From Nautilus pompilius (lineage: Eukaryota > Mollusca > Cephalopoda > Nautilida > Nautilidae), in contig JACATO010000304.1 of NCBI GenBank assembly GCA_018389105.1, forward strand, positions 992,001 to 1,056,000: a DNA stretch of 64,000 bases. The letters run 5' to 3'. The position numbers were made by a program, and so were the translations under genes. How positions within the stretch are numbered: the first letter of the stretch is position 1; the number at the start of each line of letters is the position of its first letter. Positions 35,241 through 49,000 of this stretch are shown here, in pieces. The notes beneath the pieces are model-generated. The model saw only the letters and a program-made list of their open reading frames with translations. It ran no database searches and was not told the origin of the DNA.

Positions 35241-36761
35241 AGAAAGGTTTAGTTTTTTGTCAACCTGTACGCCCACTATATAGATAATCACACCTGAAAT
35301 ATAGGAATCTCGGTGAGAAGCGTTTATTTAAGGCGTGGCCAGATATCAATCACAACAGGGCTCACTGTATATTTTAAAGTAAATATTTCTATTTTTGTTC
35401 CAGTTCCTAGGCCACCGGTTTCTTCATTAAAAATTTTTTTCTCTCACGTATAAAGAGATTTCCCAGTAATATGAAGATCAGTTTGTGTATTTTACTTATC
35501 TAAAATTTTTAAAATTATAATTCGAGAATTATATCTTATTTTCTTAAAGAAAACGTTCTGCATACACTCGATGAACTTTCAAATGGTTCAGGTTTGAGAA
35601 AATCAGCTGCAAAAAATATCCTGTAGCTGAAAACTATTCATCGGAACTCGTATAACTTTCTTCTTGTCGTCATTTTTTTTACAAGATTTGAAAAAAGGAG
35701 AAAAGAAAACGAAACAGAACCCTGATGTGACAGAAGGTTGAAACTGTTGCCCAGCAACACCAAAATATAATCCAATCTTACAAGTATTTTTTTCGATTCA
35801 GCCAGCTCCCGATATGTCATCATCATCTGATACTAAAAGAATTCCCACTATTGATATTATACCGTTATGGTACGCAATTTATACCGTTCAGAAACAAAGA
35901 TCTCGTAATCACTAAGGAAGGATATATTTTAAAAATCCCATGTTTGATCGGGATTTACTGCGAGGAGCTAGTCTTTCCTTTCGAGTATCTTTTTAGGAAT
36001 GGATTTGTTACTGAATGGTATAAATTACGAGAAACAGATGATGAGGAAACCTTGTCGGATAGTTAAGAGCCGCATAGAGAAATATTCTGTATTCTGTGAG
36101 CCTAGGTTTCTGTTTAGTGATAGAATTGTTACTGAGTGCCATTAGTTGCAAGTGATAGCTGATAGGAAATTATCATTATACCGTTAAAAATCGCGTCGAG
36201 AAGTATTTATTTATAGTGGTGTGAGCCTTGTATAGGTTAAAGTTTCTACTTAGCAAAGTAGTTGTTTCTAAGAGCAGGAAATATTTATTTCAAGTTATAA
36301 TGGCTTCCCATTATATTAGCCTAACTATACTAAAATAAAAAATAAAAAACTCTAGAGTATTTGTTGTTTTATGCCAGTGATGTGCAGACCACATCCAAGG
36401 ACATTCTCATGTCATGTTAATTTTATTGTCTGTATAACTAACAAACCAAAAATGATTGGAAATATTATCTCTTGCTGGCGTGTATTTACGTTTGATAAGA
36501 ACTTGTTCACTGATTTTTAATGAAGTATAAATTGACGCAAACACTAAGGAGACGACCAACCAGTCAATAGAGCTATTTAACAGCGATTTTTCAACACTCT
36601 TCCTCATTATAAAAGTTTATCATAACGCGAGCTAGCGTTTATCTTTTCAAATTGGAAGGTAGATATAAAAGTCGAGTCGGCAACTATAAGCAGAAATGCA
36701 CTACAACAATATTTTTACTTTGTTATGAATTCCATCGTAAGTTGGAATTATATAAATGTAA
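35241..36761. other. No gene seen
   Basis: AT-rich anonymous sequence. Open frames are short and unremarkable. Confidence 0.6.
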
Positions 36762-36912
36762 GGAGGGAGGGAGAGAGAGAGAGAGAGATGATGGGGAGGG
36801 TGAGAGAGAGAGATATGGAAAGAGATGGACAGAGATGATGGGAGAGAGAGAGATGGAGAGAGATTATGGGAGAGAGAGAGATATGGAGAGAGATGATGGG
36901 AGAGAGAGAGAT
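36762..36912. repeat. GA-rich interrupted minisatellite
   Basis: GA runs are punctuated by ATGATGG, ATATGG and ATTATGG. A unit of about 40 bp, GGGAGAGAGAGAGAT plus GGAGAGAGATGAT, is discernible. It is only weakly similar to the TGACGTCA arrays. Confidence 0.9.
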
Positions 36913-39900
36913 CCAATGGTGAATTACATTCAGGCTTGTTAAAGAAACCTAAAAGTTATGGATAGAAAGAGCAAACCGACAGCCTTATGAATCATCACTT
37001 GGAATGTAATTAATCGACTACTTTCTGTGGACATAATATACCAGGAATCCATTAAACATCTAGCGTAGAGCTTGGTAATGGTCGAAAGGACAGTGATATC
37101 CCTACGTTAATAACGACTATTGCGACGCCGTGTTAATTAGTTATTAATAAAATCATTCTTTGTTAGAACTAATTATGGGAATGATTATAGCACGCTCATA
37201 CATTTCATCTTAACGATGTCTAGCCTATCCACATCTTTAATGTGAATAGTTTTTATTTTTATCAGAGATCTAGGAATTGTTTCATTTATTTCTTAAAGTA
37301 ATGCACACATTGTTAAATCTGAATGAACTCTGTTTGTCAGCAACATCAGTTACAAAGTAAAAGAAAACATTATCGTATACAGCTTTGCCTTTTCTAAACA
37401 TTGAACATTTGTAAGGTGCTACAAGGAAAGCCATTGGTAAAGTTTGTATGTTACACCGTTGGAACAATAAATACCTCATAAAGTTTTAATTATTACTTTT
37501 TTTGTGGTTTGGTTGGTACGAGATCTGAAGCCTATTATCGCTTGTAGGAAACATTTCTTGAAGCGGATTTTATTTTTTATCCCTTCTCGAGAGGGTTTCA
37601 TAGGCCCTTTATCCTGACCAACCAAACAGCTTTTAGCATCGATTTGTGGTTACATCATCTGTTTTTGTTCGTTGAGAACTAAAAACAAAAATATTATCAT
37701 CTATTATTTTTCGAGATCGCTTAGCGATTTGGAACTACCATTGGAAGCAAGTCTAAATTCCTGTAAATCGTTCCAAATAAGTAAAATTTATGAATAGCCG
37801 AAAGTTTAAAAAAAAAAAATTGTAAGTCAGATCGGGACGGTTGATTGCCGAGTATTAAGGAAACGCTTCCACAAATGCAATACTATTAAAGCTGACTACC
37901 ATCTCTGAAAGTGAACATAGTATCTAATATTAACAGCATCGACTCCAGCATATTTTCAGTGATTGATATTTAGACGAGTAGTACCAAAGGTTCGGCCGTG
38001 CCCTAACTTCCGTAGGGTTGGATTGTGAGATGGTTTTCTTAATTTGTGTGTAGAAATTTGTTTAAAATTGCATACATCTATGCGTAATAATTTTCCCAGC
38101 ATCGTCCATTTTTTTTTTTTTGGTTTTTCTTAGTATGGAACCTGATGCAGGGAAAAATTAAGAAGCGAAGGTTTTATAAAATGGCGTACAGATTTCTTTT
38201 ATCTGAATATACAATAAGCGTCAACTAGGAAAAAAATTAAGCGTGATTAATATTATGCAAACTGTGTGGAATTATATGTGTAAAGAATGATTGCTTATTT
38301 CTATTGAACAAGTACTAGTAAAGTTCTTGATTTCGAAGCCCAACTCGGAAAACAGCAGAAGACCCAGAATATCACAAGAATAGACGAAATTCGGAAGAGA
38401 AAGTTCAGCTATTGATTAAAATAGGACTTCACGCTATATTTGCTTGCATATTGAAAACAGCGCTTTTGTTTGGCGAGAATTGCAACCAGATCCCGTGGAT
38501 ACAGCGGATTTTAAACAAGCTGTTTGTTGCCTAACGATCATTTAAAAGAAGAAAAACGAAAATGCGTAGAAACCTAAATATAACGCGAACAGTAGATCCT
38601 GTTGCTGTTACTCGAGAAGTAAAGAATTGATACCCTGGAGAGAGCGAAAGCCGAATTCTTCAATGAATACCAACATCTGGTAGTCTTATTTAAAAAAAAG
38701 TTGTATCCTTATTGTTGGAAATACAAATTTTGGAGAAGAAGAAAAAAAAAAGTGTATTACTTTCCAAGCTTAATTGGCGAAAAACCTACACGCAAAAAAA
38801 AGTTCGAAAAACAAAACGAAAGACGTGTTTGTTTTTCTAAAGAAATTTTACTATACCTAGCAAAACGGATACAGTGATGCATCGATTTACAGCTAATATT
38901 ACAGGTGTATCTTTGCCCCGAGATTTTGCGGGGATTTCTAAGAAAGGCTTCCGGCTGATAACAAAATAAGGCCCGCTTAGAAAGAGAAACCTTTAATAAA
39001 TGTCGTACAAATAATAATAATAACAAAAAAACAACAAAAAAAACGTTATTTTCACTGCACTAATTTATGCTTTTCTTTGAATGCGACAGGTTTTGATATA
39101 CGGTTTTAACGAGTGGTTGTTTGTCTCAGCCGGATCTGCCTATGAAACAAACTGTTGCTATGGAAGCAGTGGCTTAACGTTCGATATTTAAAGACGAAAA
39201 TTCCTTTTGATTTGTTTAAAACTACACGCTGCATTTAAACTGGCGCACAATATTCAGAAAATGAAGGAAAAAAAATTATGTTTGTTTAATCGTATTAGTT
39301 GATCGATATCGTCTGACATTGTTGCATCTTTAAGAAATTCCATTAGAGAAATGAAAGGTAAAGTATGAAGAAGTGTATTTATACATTAGCATAATACAAT
39401 TAATTTCGTACTGGGTTAGCAGGGTCGGTAAGTTTAAAAAGAAAACATTTTAAACAAATACACGAAATATTTATGTATAATTAAATATTTATATGGGTAA
39501 AATTGGTGAATAGGAAGCAAGCATGTTTGCGTAGTTTAAAGCTCAGAATATTCTTATGGCTCTACTAAACTATCTTGACTTTACTTTTAATGACTAATTT
39601 AAAGAAACCAAAATACCAACTCTACGTTGTATTTACTTTGCACTAGATATTGAAGATAGTAAATGGCATGTAGATCCTATGTTCAGCTAGCATTTTGGGG
39701 TTTTATATCAGTCTTTAAAGATAGAATAAAGATAGCTTCATTCAGTGACATTTATTACCAGATAAAGAAATATATATCTTGATTTATGTAAAACAAAGGT
39801 TTCCTTAAAATAATAATAATATCAATAGCAATGATTGCTGTCTGCTGTAAAGAAACAAGAAGATCACCTTAACACCGTAAAGGTATGACATTAGATATGA

Positions 39901-41299
39901 AATAGTAAATAACAAAAAATGTAACTTAAGGCACGCAGAATAAAAGAAGATAAAGATGATTGCTTCTGTGCAGTACAGGTACAATTTATACCACTATCAT
40001 CATCATCAACTGTCACAGCCAAGTCGAGGTCGACAATTCTGGTTACTACTATCCATGATCCAAAGACTAGGGAAAAAGAGTACTCTCGAATTGGGCTTTC
40101 ATAATAAAGTTTACACAGAAATATGCTAAGTAAAAAGAAATAGACGGCTTATTTTATTTAGGCAATTACATATTTTATATAAATATCCACATAGAAGAAT
40201 TCTGCAGTTTCAAAAGTTAAGTGTACTATCTGGACAAGCCATCATGGCGTGGGTTGAATTTTCTGAAACATTCCGAAAGTTTAATGAATCATCATTGATA
40301 TGATTATTACCGTGAATGGTAATGAAGAAAAATATTGGAAACGACTAGACTAACATGGAGCTGCTCAACTCGTAACAGTATTACCAGGCGCTATCACAAA
40401 ACGTTAATAGCTCAAATTTCAGTCTTTCTTGTTAAAACGGAATTAGGCGTGGAACACAAAAGGATAGAAGTTCATCCCGGGTATGCGTGATGAAGGATTC
40501 ATCTTTAAATGATGCGACTCTGAATTCGAAGCAATTTTTTTTTTTTTTAAACGATGCGCAGTCTGTAGATAATGGTTGTTTTCGTTTGCAGTATCAGGGT
40601 CGTAAACTGGAGTTATTACAATATCGAATTAGTGTCCAGCTTCACTAAAGAGTTCCAAGGTTCAGCAAAGATAAAATATTTAGCATGTGGTGGACATAAA
40701 TTAATCGAAATTTTGCATTCCGTACCACGGCGAAAGAGTGTCCGATGACAAAGAAGAATAATTGCCGGTCACCCATTTGTGACTTTAAACTGCATTTTCA
40801 TTTAGACAGATTTAGAATGAACCAGAGTACGGCGATAAACTCTCCTGGCGAATAACGCAAATTTTACTCAAAAGACATTTACGAGAATTTGATTTTACTG
40901 AACCTTGATTAACCTAGCAAAAAAATCAAAAAGAGAGAGAGAGAGAGAATATTTGATGTTATGCAGAGAGCTTTCAACGTTGGTTTTTAATCTGCAGTTA
41001 AGTACTTTTTTCAAAATATAAAAAGAAAGAAAACAGATTTTTATTACAAGATGCCGTGTCGAAATATTAGAGAACCACAATAAATAAAGAACAGTGTTTT
41101 TAGAGATGTGTAACTTTCTTTTTGACCATATCTGATGCAGTGGCAATAACAGAAGCTTTAACGTTGGAGACCTCCCACCTATCCCTACGTGAACAATGCA
41201 TCGTAAGCTACGATTTATGTGCTTTGGTAGCAGGTCGCCTGAGCACAAACCCATCTCAGCGAAAAAATAGCCCAAAATGGTTCATCTGCAAGAGTGCCT
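36913..41299. other. No gene seen
   Basis: Long AT-rich stretch with poly-A and poly-T tracts and a short GA repeat at 40933-40949. I could identify no coding or RNA feature. The 126-codon minus-strand frame at 40895-41275 shows no domain. Confidence 0.55.
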
Positions 41300-41870
41300 A
41301 GAGCATTGCGACGGAGCAGTCCAAATGAAAGGTTGCTCCGACTGAGAAATCATGTCCGGCCCATCTGCCACATGGATTGGATGTGGGTGTGGCGGAGATC
41401 ACGTGACGCGCCAATCTTCACCGCAGCCCGGATTATTGCAGATGTTTCATGTCTGGATCATATTTAAGCTGGAAGGGTGATATCATGTGGAAAACCAGAG
41501 CATTGTGGCAGACCAAGTTTTTAGTGCAATTTTGATTTCGTATCTGGATAAGATACGGAAAGTTTATCAGGCCGACGGCGTCGTCTACCGGGCCAGTCTT
41601 TAGGAACTGGTTTACGTAGATACTAATGTGACTCTACGCAACTTCCTCTACCGGTTCTGATCTACAATCACATCGGGCGTCTGTGGAACTCTTTAAATGA
41701 CGTATCGGAGCTGAGCAATGGATAGGATTTTTTTTTTAAATCAACTACGCGGGATGCTCATGAAGAAATGAATAAACCTTCCAGAGAAAGTTGTGCAGTA
41801 TCTTCAGGAATCCATGCTACAGCGAGTTGAAACTGTCAGTCGAGTTAATGACGATCGTACCGACTATTAA
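41300..41870 (+). pseudogene. Tc1-like transposase pseudogene, C-terminal part
   Basis: VYQADGVVYRASL at about 41561-41600 resembles the LYRADGRVRVYRR segment after the first catalytic Asp block. HIGRLWNSLNDVS (about 41670) follows, then LRGMLMKK, a stop, and INLPEKVVQYLQESMLQR (about 41779-41832). VNDDRTDY and the terminal TAA at 41868-41870 end it in the way Tc1 proteins end (VIxANGDHTRY). The N-terminal half is hard to read, and no terminal repeats were found. Copies 1 and 2 differ from it in sequence, so it is probably a third Tc1-like lineage. Confidence 0.7.
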
Positions 41871-43024
41871 GGCATCCTCTGTTTACTCTCTCACCAAACC
41901 CCCCCTTTTTTTTGCTGTTCCACACAGCTTTTACTGTTCATACATAAGTTAGGATTTTAATGTTTCCTTTCGGCTTCTTTTTTAGATAAAATACATTTCT
42001 TTTAATTAGAAGAAAAACTAAACATTTAATTTCTCTGCGTTTCTTCCATTTTCAGTTTCAAATCTTTGCTTCAGGAAAGGTGCATAATAAAGGAGTCTGT
42101 TGGAAAAAAGGAAAACGAATGGCACGTAAATCTTATTTAAATATTAATATTAATGCATATTACAATTTTTAGGAGTACCGATTAAAGGACACGTGCGCGT
42201 GCGCATAAATACACACACCTAGCGGTAAATATTGAGAACGTAAATGTACAGAAGTCTGGAGATTTTCAGGAAGCTTTCAGCTACTCTCTGCTGTTCGTGC
42301 ATACTGGATGCCAGAATGGATAAGTGCTACCTCAAGACGTGGTGTGGCATATCGATGTTGTTTCAGATGTAGGCGAATAGGCTACAGCGGCGAGGCTTAT
42401 CAATCTGGTTTTACGTATTTAAGGTCTTTAAATCTGTCACGTTTTGAAAAAGATGTCAGAGCCCAAAAGCGGGTAGTTAGTCGTATCCAAGTGGCACATA
42501 GATGGAAATATTTATTCGATTTGGTTCCGCTGCTTCGGCTTCTCGGTCTTTCGAAGATTTTCTGATGTCACATATTAATGAATTTCTCATAGTAGAGCAT
42601 CAAACTGTGGAGCAACAAAAACAAAACCTTTTTCAGAGAAACTTAATGTAGTGATAAATTCTCCTTCCACGCTAGCATGTCGATTGTTCAACACGGCGGA
42701 CGCGAAGTGGCTGTTAAATAAAGGCCCCGACTAACCGAAAATCCATTATAATTTAAATTTTAAAAATAAAATTGCGGAAAACCACAACTTTAATGTCGTG
42801 TTGTCCTGCATATCTAAACGTGGCGTCCACTGAAGCAAAATAAGTGCGTGGAAGGGTAATAACAAAAGTAAAGCTCTAGACATAACGCCATAGCATTAGC
42901 TGCTATTAGGTCTACTGATGTTTTCAGTGTGTACCTACTGCGAAGAAATGAAGAATGCTATTGCTAAAACAGAAAAACAGCAAATAAATTAAATATTCTA
43001 TGACATTTTATGTGTGAATTGCAG
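41871..43024. other. No gene seen
   Basis: AT-rich with a C-run/T-run junction near 41900. An 85-codon plus-strand frame (42308-42565) has no recognised domain. Confidence 0.55.
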
Positions 43025-43153
43025 GTTAAATTATTCTACCGCGTGAACCATTCTCCTGTCTTTCAAGATCTTTGGACATCTCACAGCAGTGACCCAAAAG
43101 ACGAAGCTGTTGGATATTTGCCTCGTTACCTAGATACATTTGAGGGCTCTTAA
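43025..43153 (+). other. Possible terminal exon
   Basis: After GTGTGAATTGCAG, an acceptor-like site, the frame reads 42 codons to TAA, including FQDLWTSHSSDPKDEAVGYL and PRYLDTFEGS. The same frame continues open after the stop to a CAG|GTAAAA donor-like site at 43262. The composition looks more protein-like than its surroundings. I do not recognise the protein. It may be a last exon, a pseudo-exon with one stop, or chance. Confidence 0.28.
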
Positions 43154-45339
43154 AATATGCAACTTAGTCAAAAGTTACTCACGAAACCTTCACCACATCT
43201 ACCTGAAAAAAAACTCCGACTAGAACTTTCTTCAGATGTGGAAGGAAAGTGGAGTGCTCAGGTAAAACTCACACGAACGAGAAGAAATCACGTTGAGAAT
43301 GTTAGCATACGCCAAACCGAGCCGTTGCCTATCGAAATTTAAACTAGCATTCAGCCTTAGTAGCCGAGTTGTCTACCACATGTTCACCGACCGCCCACGG
43401 GTTAAATTAAGCAGTGGAGTTATTTTGCTAAAGAAAAATGTATTATTACGGAATTTAATACCAGCTCTGTTTGGTCGTCACGTGTTTTAAAATCTACAAC
43501 AAGAAACAAAACCATATTGTTATTGCAACCATGAAATTATTCAAAAGCGAAATAAATGAGCAGAAGTAATGGGAGAGTTGTTTTTTTTTACATTTATGAT
43601 GAGCCTGATGATCTTTACAAAGATTCTAGAAAAAGAAAATGAAACGAACAATATAAAAAAAAAACAAGTCGAGAAAAAAAATTTTTTTAATTCTATATTT
43701 AACTTTTCCCACTTTTTTCCACTTCACTGTCTTTGAACAATTTACTCCGCTTTACTGCACATCTTTGAAATATGAAAGGTGAATAATTTTGTAAAGAAAA
43801 GCTCGGTGAAATCCCAAATGTTTAACTGCCTGTGGTGTTTACTAAAGAAAATTCAATATAACTTTTTTAGATGATGTTCAGAAATCTGGAAAATTATAGT
43901 TAAAGATGCACATTTATTATTATTTTTTTTAGAAAAACGTTCTTTTGAAATTACTTTTCGGCTTACAACTGATGTACTTCTTTGTACTTTACTCTGAATT
44001 GTTTCTGATGATCCGACTTCATCCATGACAAATTGTGTCGTTTCTAATGCGCTAAGCAGCTACAATGGCAAGGTAATTTTCATCTAACTTATCTACTACC
44101 TTGTTTTCTGAGTCTTTAGTGCCCGGAAATGACTGCTTATCCGCCAGTTACCAATTCTGTTAATTAAAACGATGCAGTGTAGGAGCTAATTGTTATCCTA
44201 GGTAATAATAAAATCTGAATGGTTAATTCCAGCATTCCAAAGTATACTGCATCACAAATAAAAAAAAAGAGGAAATTCTTGAGCCAAAAAAAATTTGCGT
44301 TTTCGTTTGTTGGAAAACGTTCTTTTAATGAAGTGACCAAAAGAAGAGAAAGCTGATCAAATAATTAAAACGTGGCAGTCAACAAGTATAATTATGAGTA
44401 TTAATTATTTTTGTCTTCTGGGAAAAATTATTCAACTTAAGGAACTGTCGTTAAAAACTATCTATTTCTGGGTTTTTATTTGGAGTATTATCTACCTAGT
44501 TTGGATTTTTTTTTCATTTTTATGTAGTTTTCGGAATGATTTTAAATGCATTCCGTTCACTAGTAACTGGTTGGTTCGATTATCTGTGGTAGTTTACATT
44601 TTGTTGTACACGTTGTGGATAAGCTGGCCTTTCCTTTGCTAATCACCATTTTTAAGTCAAATTAATACGTTTGTTTTTTTTTAATTGCCACTCTCTTTAT
44701 CGGAAATTTGTTCTCAGAGAATTTGTCTCGCCCGCTGTGCTAGTTTTACAATGACCAGTTAAACTAAAAAAAGAACAGTTTAATGCTATCTCCCCGTACA
44801 AAATACTGCTTTTAGCACGAACTTATAAATATTGCATTAAAAAAGCACATAATTTAAGAAGTGAGAACATAATATTTATTTTCTTAATTACTAAGTTAAT
44901 AAACACTTTATTCAAACTATAAAGTCTTCGGGCTCCATTTCTTTCAGTCTGTCTGTCTGTGTCTGTGATTGGTCTGGCTTTCCGCCTGCATCACACACCT
45001 AGAAACCATTAGAATTTAGAAATGCATTCACTGTAATACATTAAAATATATTGAAAAAAGGCAACATGATTCAGAATGATTTTTGCTTCCCCACCATTTA
45101 GACTAGCGAAGAACTCTCTGTCTCGTCTCGCCTGTCTTTGGTAGTCTTCTAGTCAGCAGTGTCTGCGTACATTATAGGACTTCAGCTAATCGGACCACGT
45201 GCTTTCTTCATACCATTCTTCCCATTGGGGTTTGTTGCTGAACCTGATAAGGAAGCTGTAGCATTAACTTTAAAGACCGAGCAGCATTTCCGTGCGTTAA
45301 GATATTAAAGCATCTCTCTCTGGAACGTTTTCCTCTCGC
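43154..45339. other. No gene seen
   Basis: AT-rich anonymous sequence. An 82-codon plus-strand frame at 44394-44642 is very hydrophobic, as T-rich DNA tends to give, and has no other support. Confidence 0.55.
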
Positions 45340-45500
45340 TCTTCCTCACCAGTCATCTGAGTGGGTTTCCTCCTACATACGAGTATACACAAATGAAAAG
45401 TTCTAAGGTTTTTTTGGGTACATGTGGCAGAGGTTCCATGAGTAACTACTGACTCTACCGTTCAAGAGTTCAAGACTCATACCAAACACCTTCCCCTCTT
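45340..45500 (+). repeat. Decayed SINE body
   Basis: GTGGGTTTCCTCCTACAT, then AAATGAAAAGTTCTAAGG and TTTTTTTGGGTACATGTGG, follow the same order as the body of the 62.2-kb SINE (GGTACTCCTGTTTCCTTCC, AAAAATGAAGAATTCTAG, GTTTTCCAGGTACACG). The tRNA-like head is not recognisable. Confidence 0.55.
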
Positions 45501-45964
45501 CTGCTGAAAGTTGTTCCAAACGTTAAAGCATTCGAATAAAGGCAGTTTTCAAAGTTCACTTCTGATAAAAATCGATTGTCCTGGAAACATTACAAAAAGT
45601 GGTAAAGTTTTCCTTTAACTGCAACCAAAAACCGAATATTACGGCACACCAAAATTCATCTAAGCTTTATCTTTAGTGACTGATATTAAAGATGAAATAA
45701 AGACGACTTTTGTTTTTTGTTAGCTTAGTATACATTTCATAGTAGTAAATTAGTAAATACGCGATTTTAAACTCCTGTTTTGAGTTTATTAATTTGCATA
45801 AAGCCTGATATTGTTTCTTTACTTTTTATTTATTTAACTATCTACCCATTCTTTGTTACATTTAAACAGCCACAATAAATACTTGCATCTTTCTCATTTT
45901 TAGTTAAACGTATTGTTATTAATATTACTACTTAGCCTAAATACGACACGACTTTGTTAGCTGC

Positions 45965-45968
<4 letters not shown>

Positions 45969-46020
<52 letters not shown>
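45969..46020. repeat. (AT)n microsatellite followed by T-tract
   Basis: About 40 bp of pure AT repeat run directly into 13 or more T. Confidence 0.97.
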
Positions 46021-49000
46021 CATTTTGTAATATTATATCATACCTCACAGAATATATTTAGTTAACTAGATGAGTTACGAATCCCACTATCCTTGACTTA
46101 TCATGTTAAACCAAAAGTTACATTGAAAGTCATTCATTTTTAAAATTTATATTGACTTTGGATAATTACACATTTTCTACACTGGGAATGGATAAAGTGT
46201 CTTAACTATAACAGGTAGCTCTTCAGAACCTCGTGGTTGGAGAAGATAGAATGACATCAGGTCTTTACTTTCCGATAATTAATACGACGCTCCCACAATG
46301 CAACACTAGTGAAACTGATAGGAATAACTTGACAAGGTACTTTAATGTGACGTCATAGCGAAGGCGCGGTCATTTTGAAATGGGTAATCATACTAGTTTT
46401 TACAAAAGATATGCCACAAATTTACTATTTTTGCAGAGCTACTTTGTGGATTACAGTAGTTTTAGGGAAATTTTTTTCTATTGTATTAGGGACCTTGGCT
46501 GAAATAACACTGCCGTAATGGTATTCGGTCGTGTTTCATTTGAACATCCCGAATATACGTCCTTAAATTTGCGTTTATTTAAAAAGTTAAAATAATTTAA
46601 TGAATTTATAAATATTCTCTATTCGTTGCATCAACAGGAAAAGGCTTGCTCTATTTATTGATTTCTTCGAATTACTTAAACTGAATTAAATCGATTCCTT
46701 AAAATATTTTATTTTTGTAAAATGCTTAGAAAGAAAAAGCGGTATTGTTTTTACCCAAAAACTTGTGTGTGGGGGAGGGGACTTTCTATCGTTGGTATTT
46801 TAGAAACAATATTTTACTGGTCGAGTTAAGAAATGCTGTTCTTTATACCTAGAGATCTGAACCTGATATCTAATGAATGAGAACTAACTCCAAACAGAGT
46901 AACAAAGGCATTCAAAATTCACGTCAGATTACAGGCACAGGTTGTTTTTTTTTCGCTAATGAATTCCATTTCGTTTAGTTGAGTATTCCAGTTAACAGTG
47001 TCTTCATTGTGGGCTTTGACGATTACAGAGGGTATTTCAGTTCATTTCACCTGCATCAAATACTGCCCCTTTTTTATAACCCAAATAACAACTTTGCTTC
47101 GTTGTTGTTCTTGGAAGTGTTATTCTCGTTTTTAAAGTTTTTTTTCTCCAGCAAGGAGTCCGCTAATACAATCTGTCTGTCTTTTCTTATCAAATCTCGC
47201 AGCCATCCTTCATCTCTGAAGTTATGCAAAGAAACTGGGAGTTATGAAGATAAACATTTTGAGATGAGGGCGAAAGGACAACGTAGCCTGTAAATATTCG
47301 AAATGAGGGCTTGTAATTCAATTGGATGTTTTCGAAATGACTTCCTACTTCCGTCACATGGATACATTAATCTATGAAAGTAATAGAAATGTCGACATAT
47401 GGATATAATTGTGTGCTAAAATTGATCTGTACAGCTGAAGCGCTGGTTTCCATTTTTAATTCAAAATTTCCAAGAAAAAATGAAAAATGCTAAATATAAA
47501 AATTAAAATTTCATGACCCTTTTTTTTTTCAAAAAATTAATTTATTAAAAATTCATAAAGACATTATTTTTGTGCAACAGAATATTTCTGTGATAAACTG
47601 GTTGAAGTTCACGCAATCTGTTGACCGTAGTAGTAGGGTCGTAGTCTGACTTAACAGGGCTACTGTTGTCCAGCTGGTAAAAGACTAATTGTACTTATGC
47701 TTTTGTAAGTATATAAATAAGCAAATTAAAATTCACTTTTTGGAATCATCAAATTTTGGAGCTATAAAAACGATTTTAATCAGTTTAACAGTTTGAATAA
47801 TTGGTGTAAACTGTTTTAAATTCAAACTATAATGAAGTAAAACTGATAAAAGTCTTTTTATACGTAGTTTTATGAGCTACATAACGAGATTACGAGATGG
47901 GAAATTTAAAAAGACCACTTTGTTTAACAATTCAGAAAAGAAATTCGTAAAACTTATTAATTTCTTTAAAATTTTTTTTACAAGAAATAGCACGACGGTA
48001 AACAAAGACATCTAAATCAAAGTAGGAAATTATCAACGAAATCCGTCATCAATCAGAATGATCCGCGGACTAAAAGGAAAGGATAGGAGTTTAACGTCTG
48101 AAATACTTGTAAAATGTAAATATTAGAATGACAACGACGTGCAGAGGAAGAGAGAATAAGAAAAAGAAGCGAAATAATGTCATTGATGAGTTCTGATGAT
48201 GAAAATCAGTTTTAGTGTCGGATAGATGAAGATTCCTTAATGTATAACTTGACTGACATTTTCCACATTGAACAGCGTCTAGTCTCAGCCATATTATGAC
48301 GTAAAACTGAATCCCCACCTCCCAGGCAGAAGAGGTAACATCCGCTCGCAGATACGCTGAATTTTAACAACTGCAAAAGAAAGAAAAATTCGTTATTCTT
48401 AGAAAGTAAAAGAAAGCTACTTTTAACAAAAACTTCAAATGCAAGAAAAATGCATTTTTTAAATTGACAAAGCGATTAGAAGGTTAGAATATTTAACTAA
48501 AGAATCAAACACCCCTTTTAATAACCTAATTAAACAAAGAATTGAAAACCAAGCTTTTTTATACATAAAGTAGAAACCATCTGTTTTTACACGTAATGAA
48601 TATCCTTTGCAAAAATGGAGTGCACATTTAAGTAATGACACTGAAATAATAGAAAATGCTTTGCGTATATTCTCCAAAAACTAATCATCTTTAAATTATT
48701 TAAAATAGAGAATGATTTGAAAATGACTAGAATTAATTATTTAGGGTTTTAGATGTTTATGAGGAGACTCACTAGAGAATTTAAAAAAAAAAATTATAAA
48801 TAATTAGCAGATTTCCAGCATGCGAACCTTATTTCAAAATACTAAAGCTCATAACCATGAGCACAACTCGATAACATAACTGGTTTATTAATAGAATTTT
48901 AATGAATGATGTAAATCACTGGTAAAAGTTGTCGCTGGTAATAGGGCGCACTTGAAAATCAAGCTGTTAGGAATTTGGTTTTCCTTGGAGCCGCGTATAA

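Noticed and set aside
36652..36942. 96-codon Arg/Glu-rich frame
   Set aside because: It is a product of the GA-rich array, not a gene.
40895..41275. 126-codon minus-strand frame
   Set aside because: No recognisable domain or splice context; it ends next to the Tc1 remnant at 41.3 kb and looks random.
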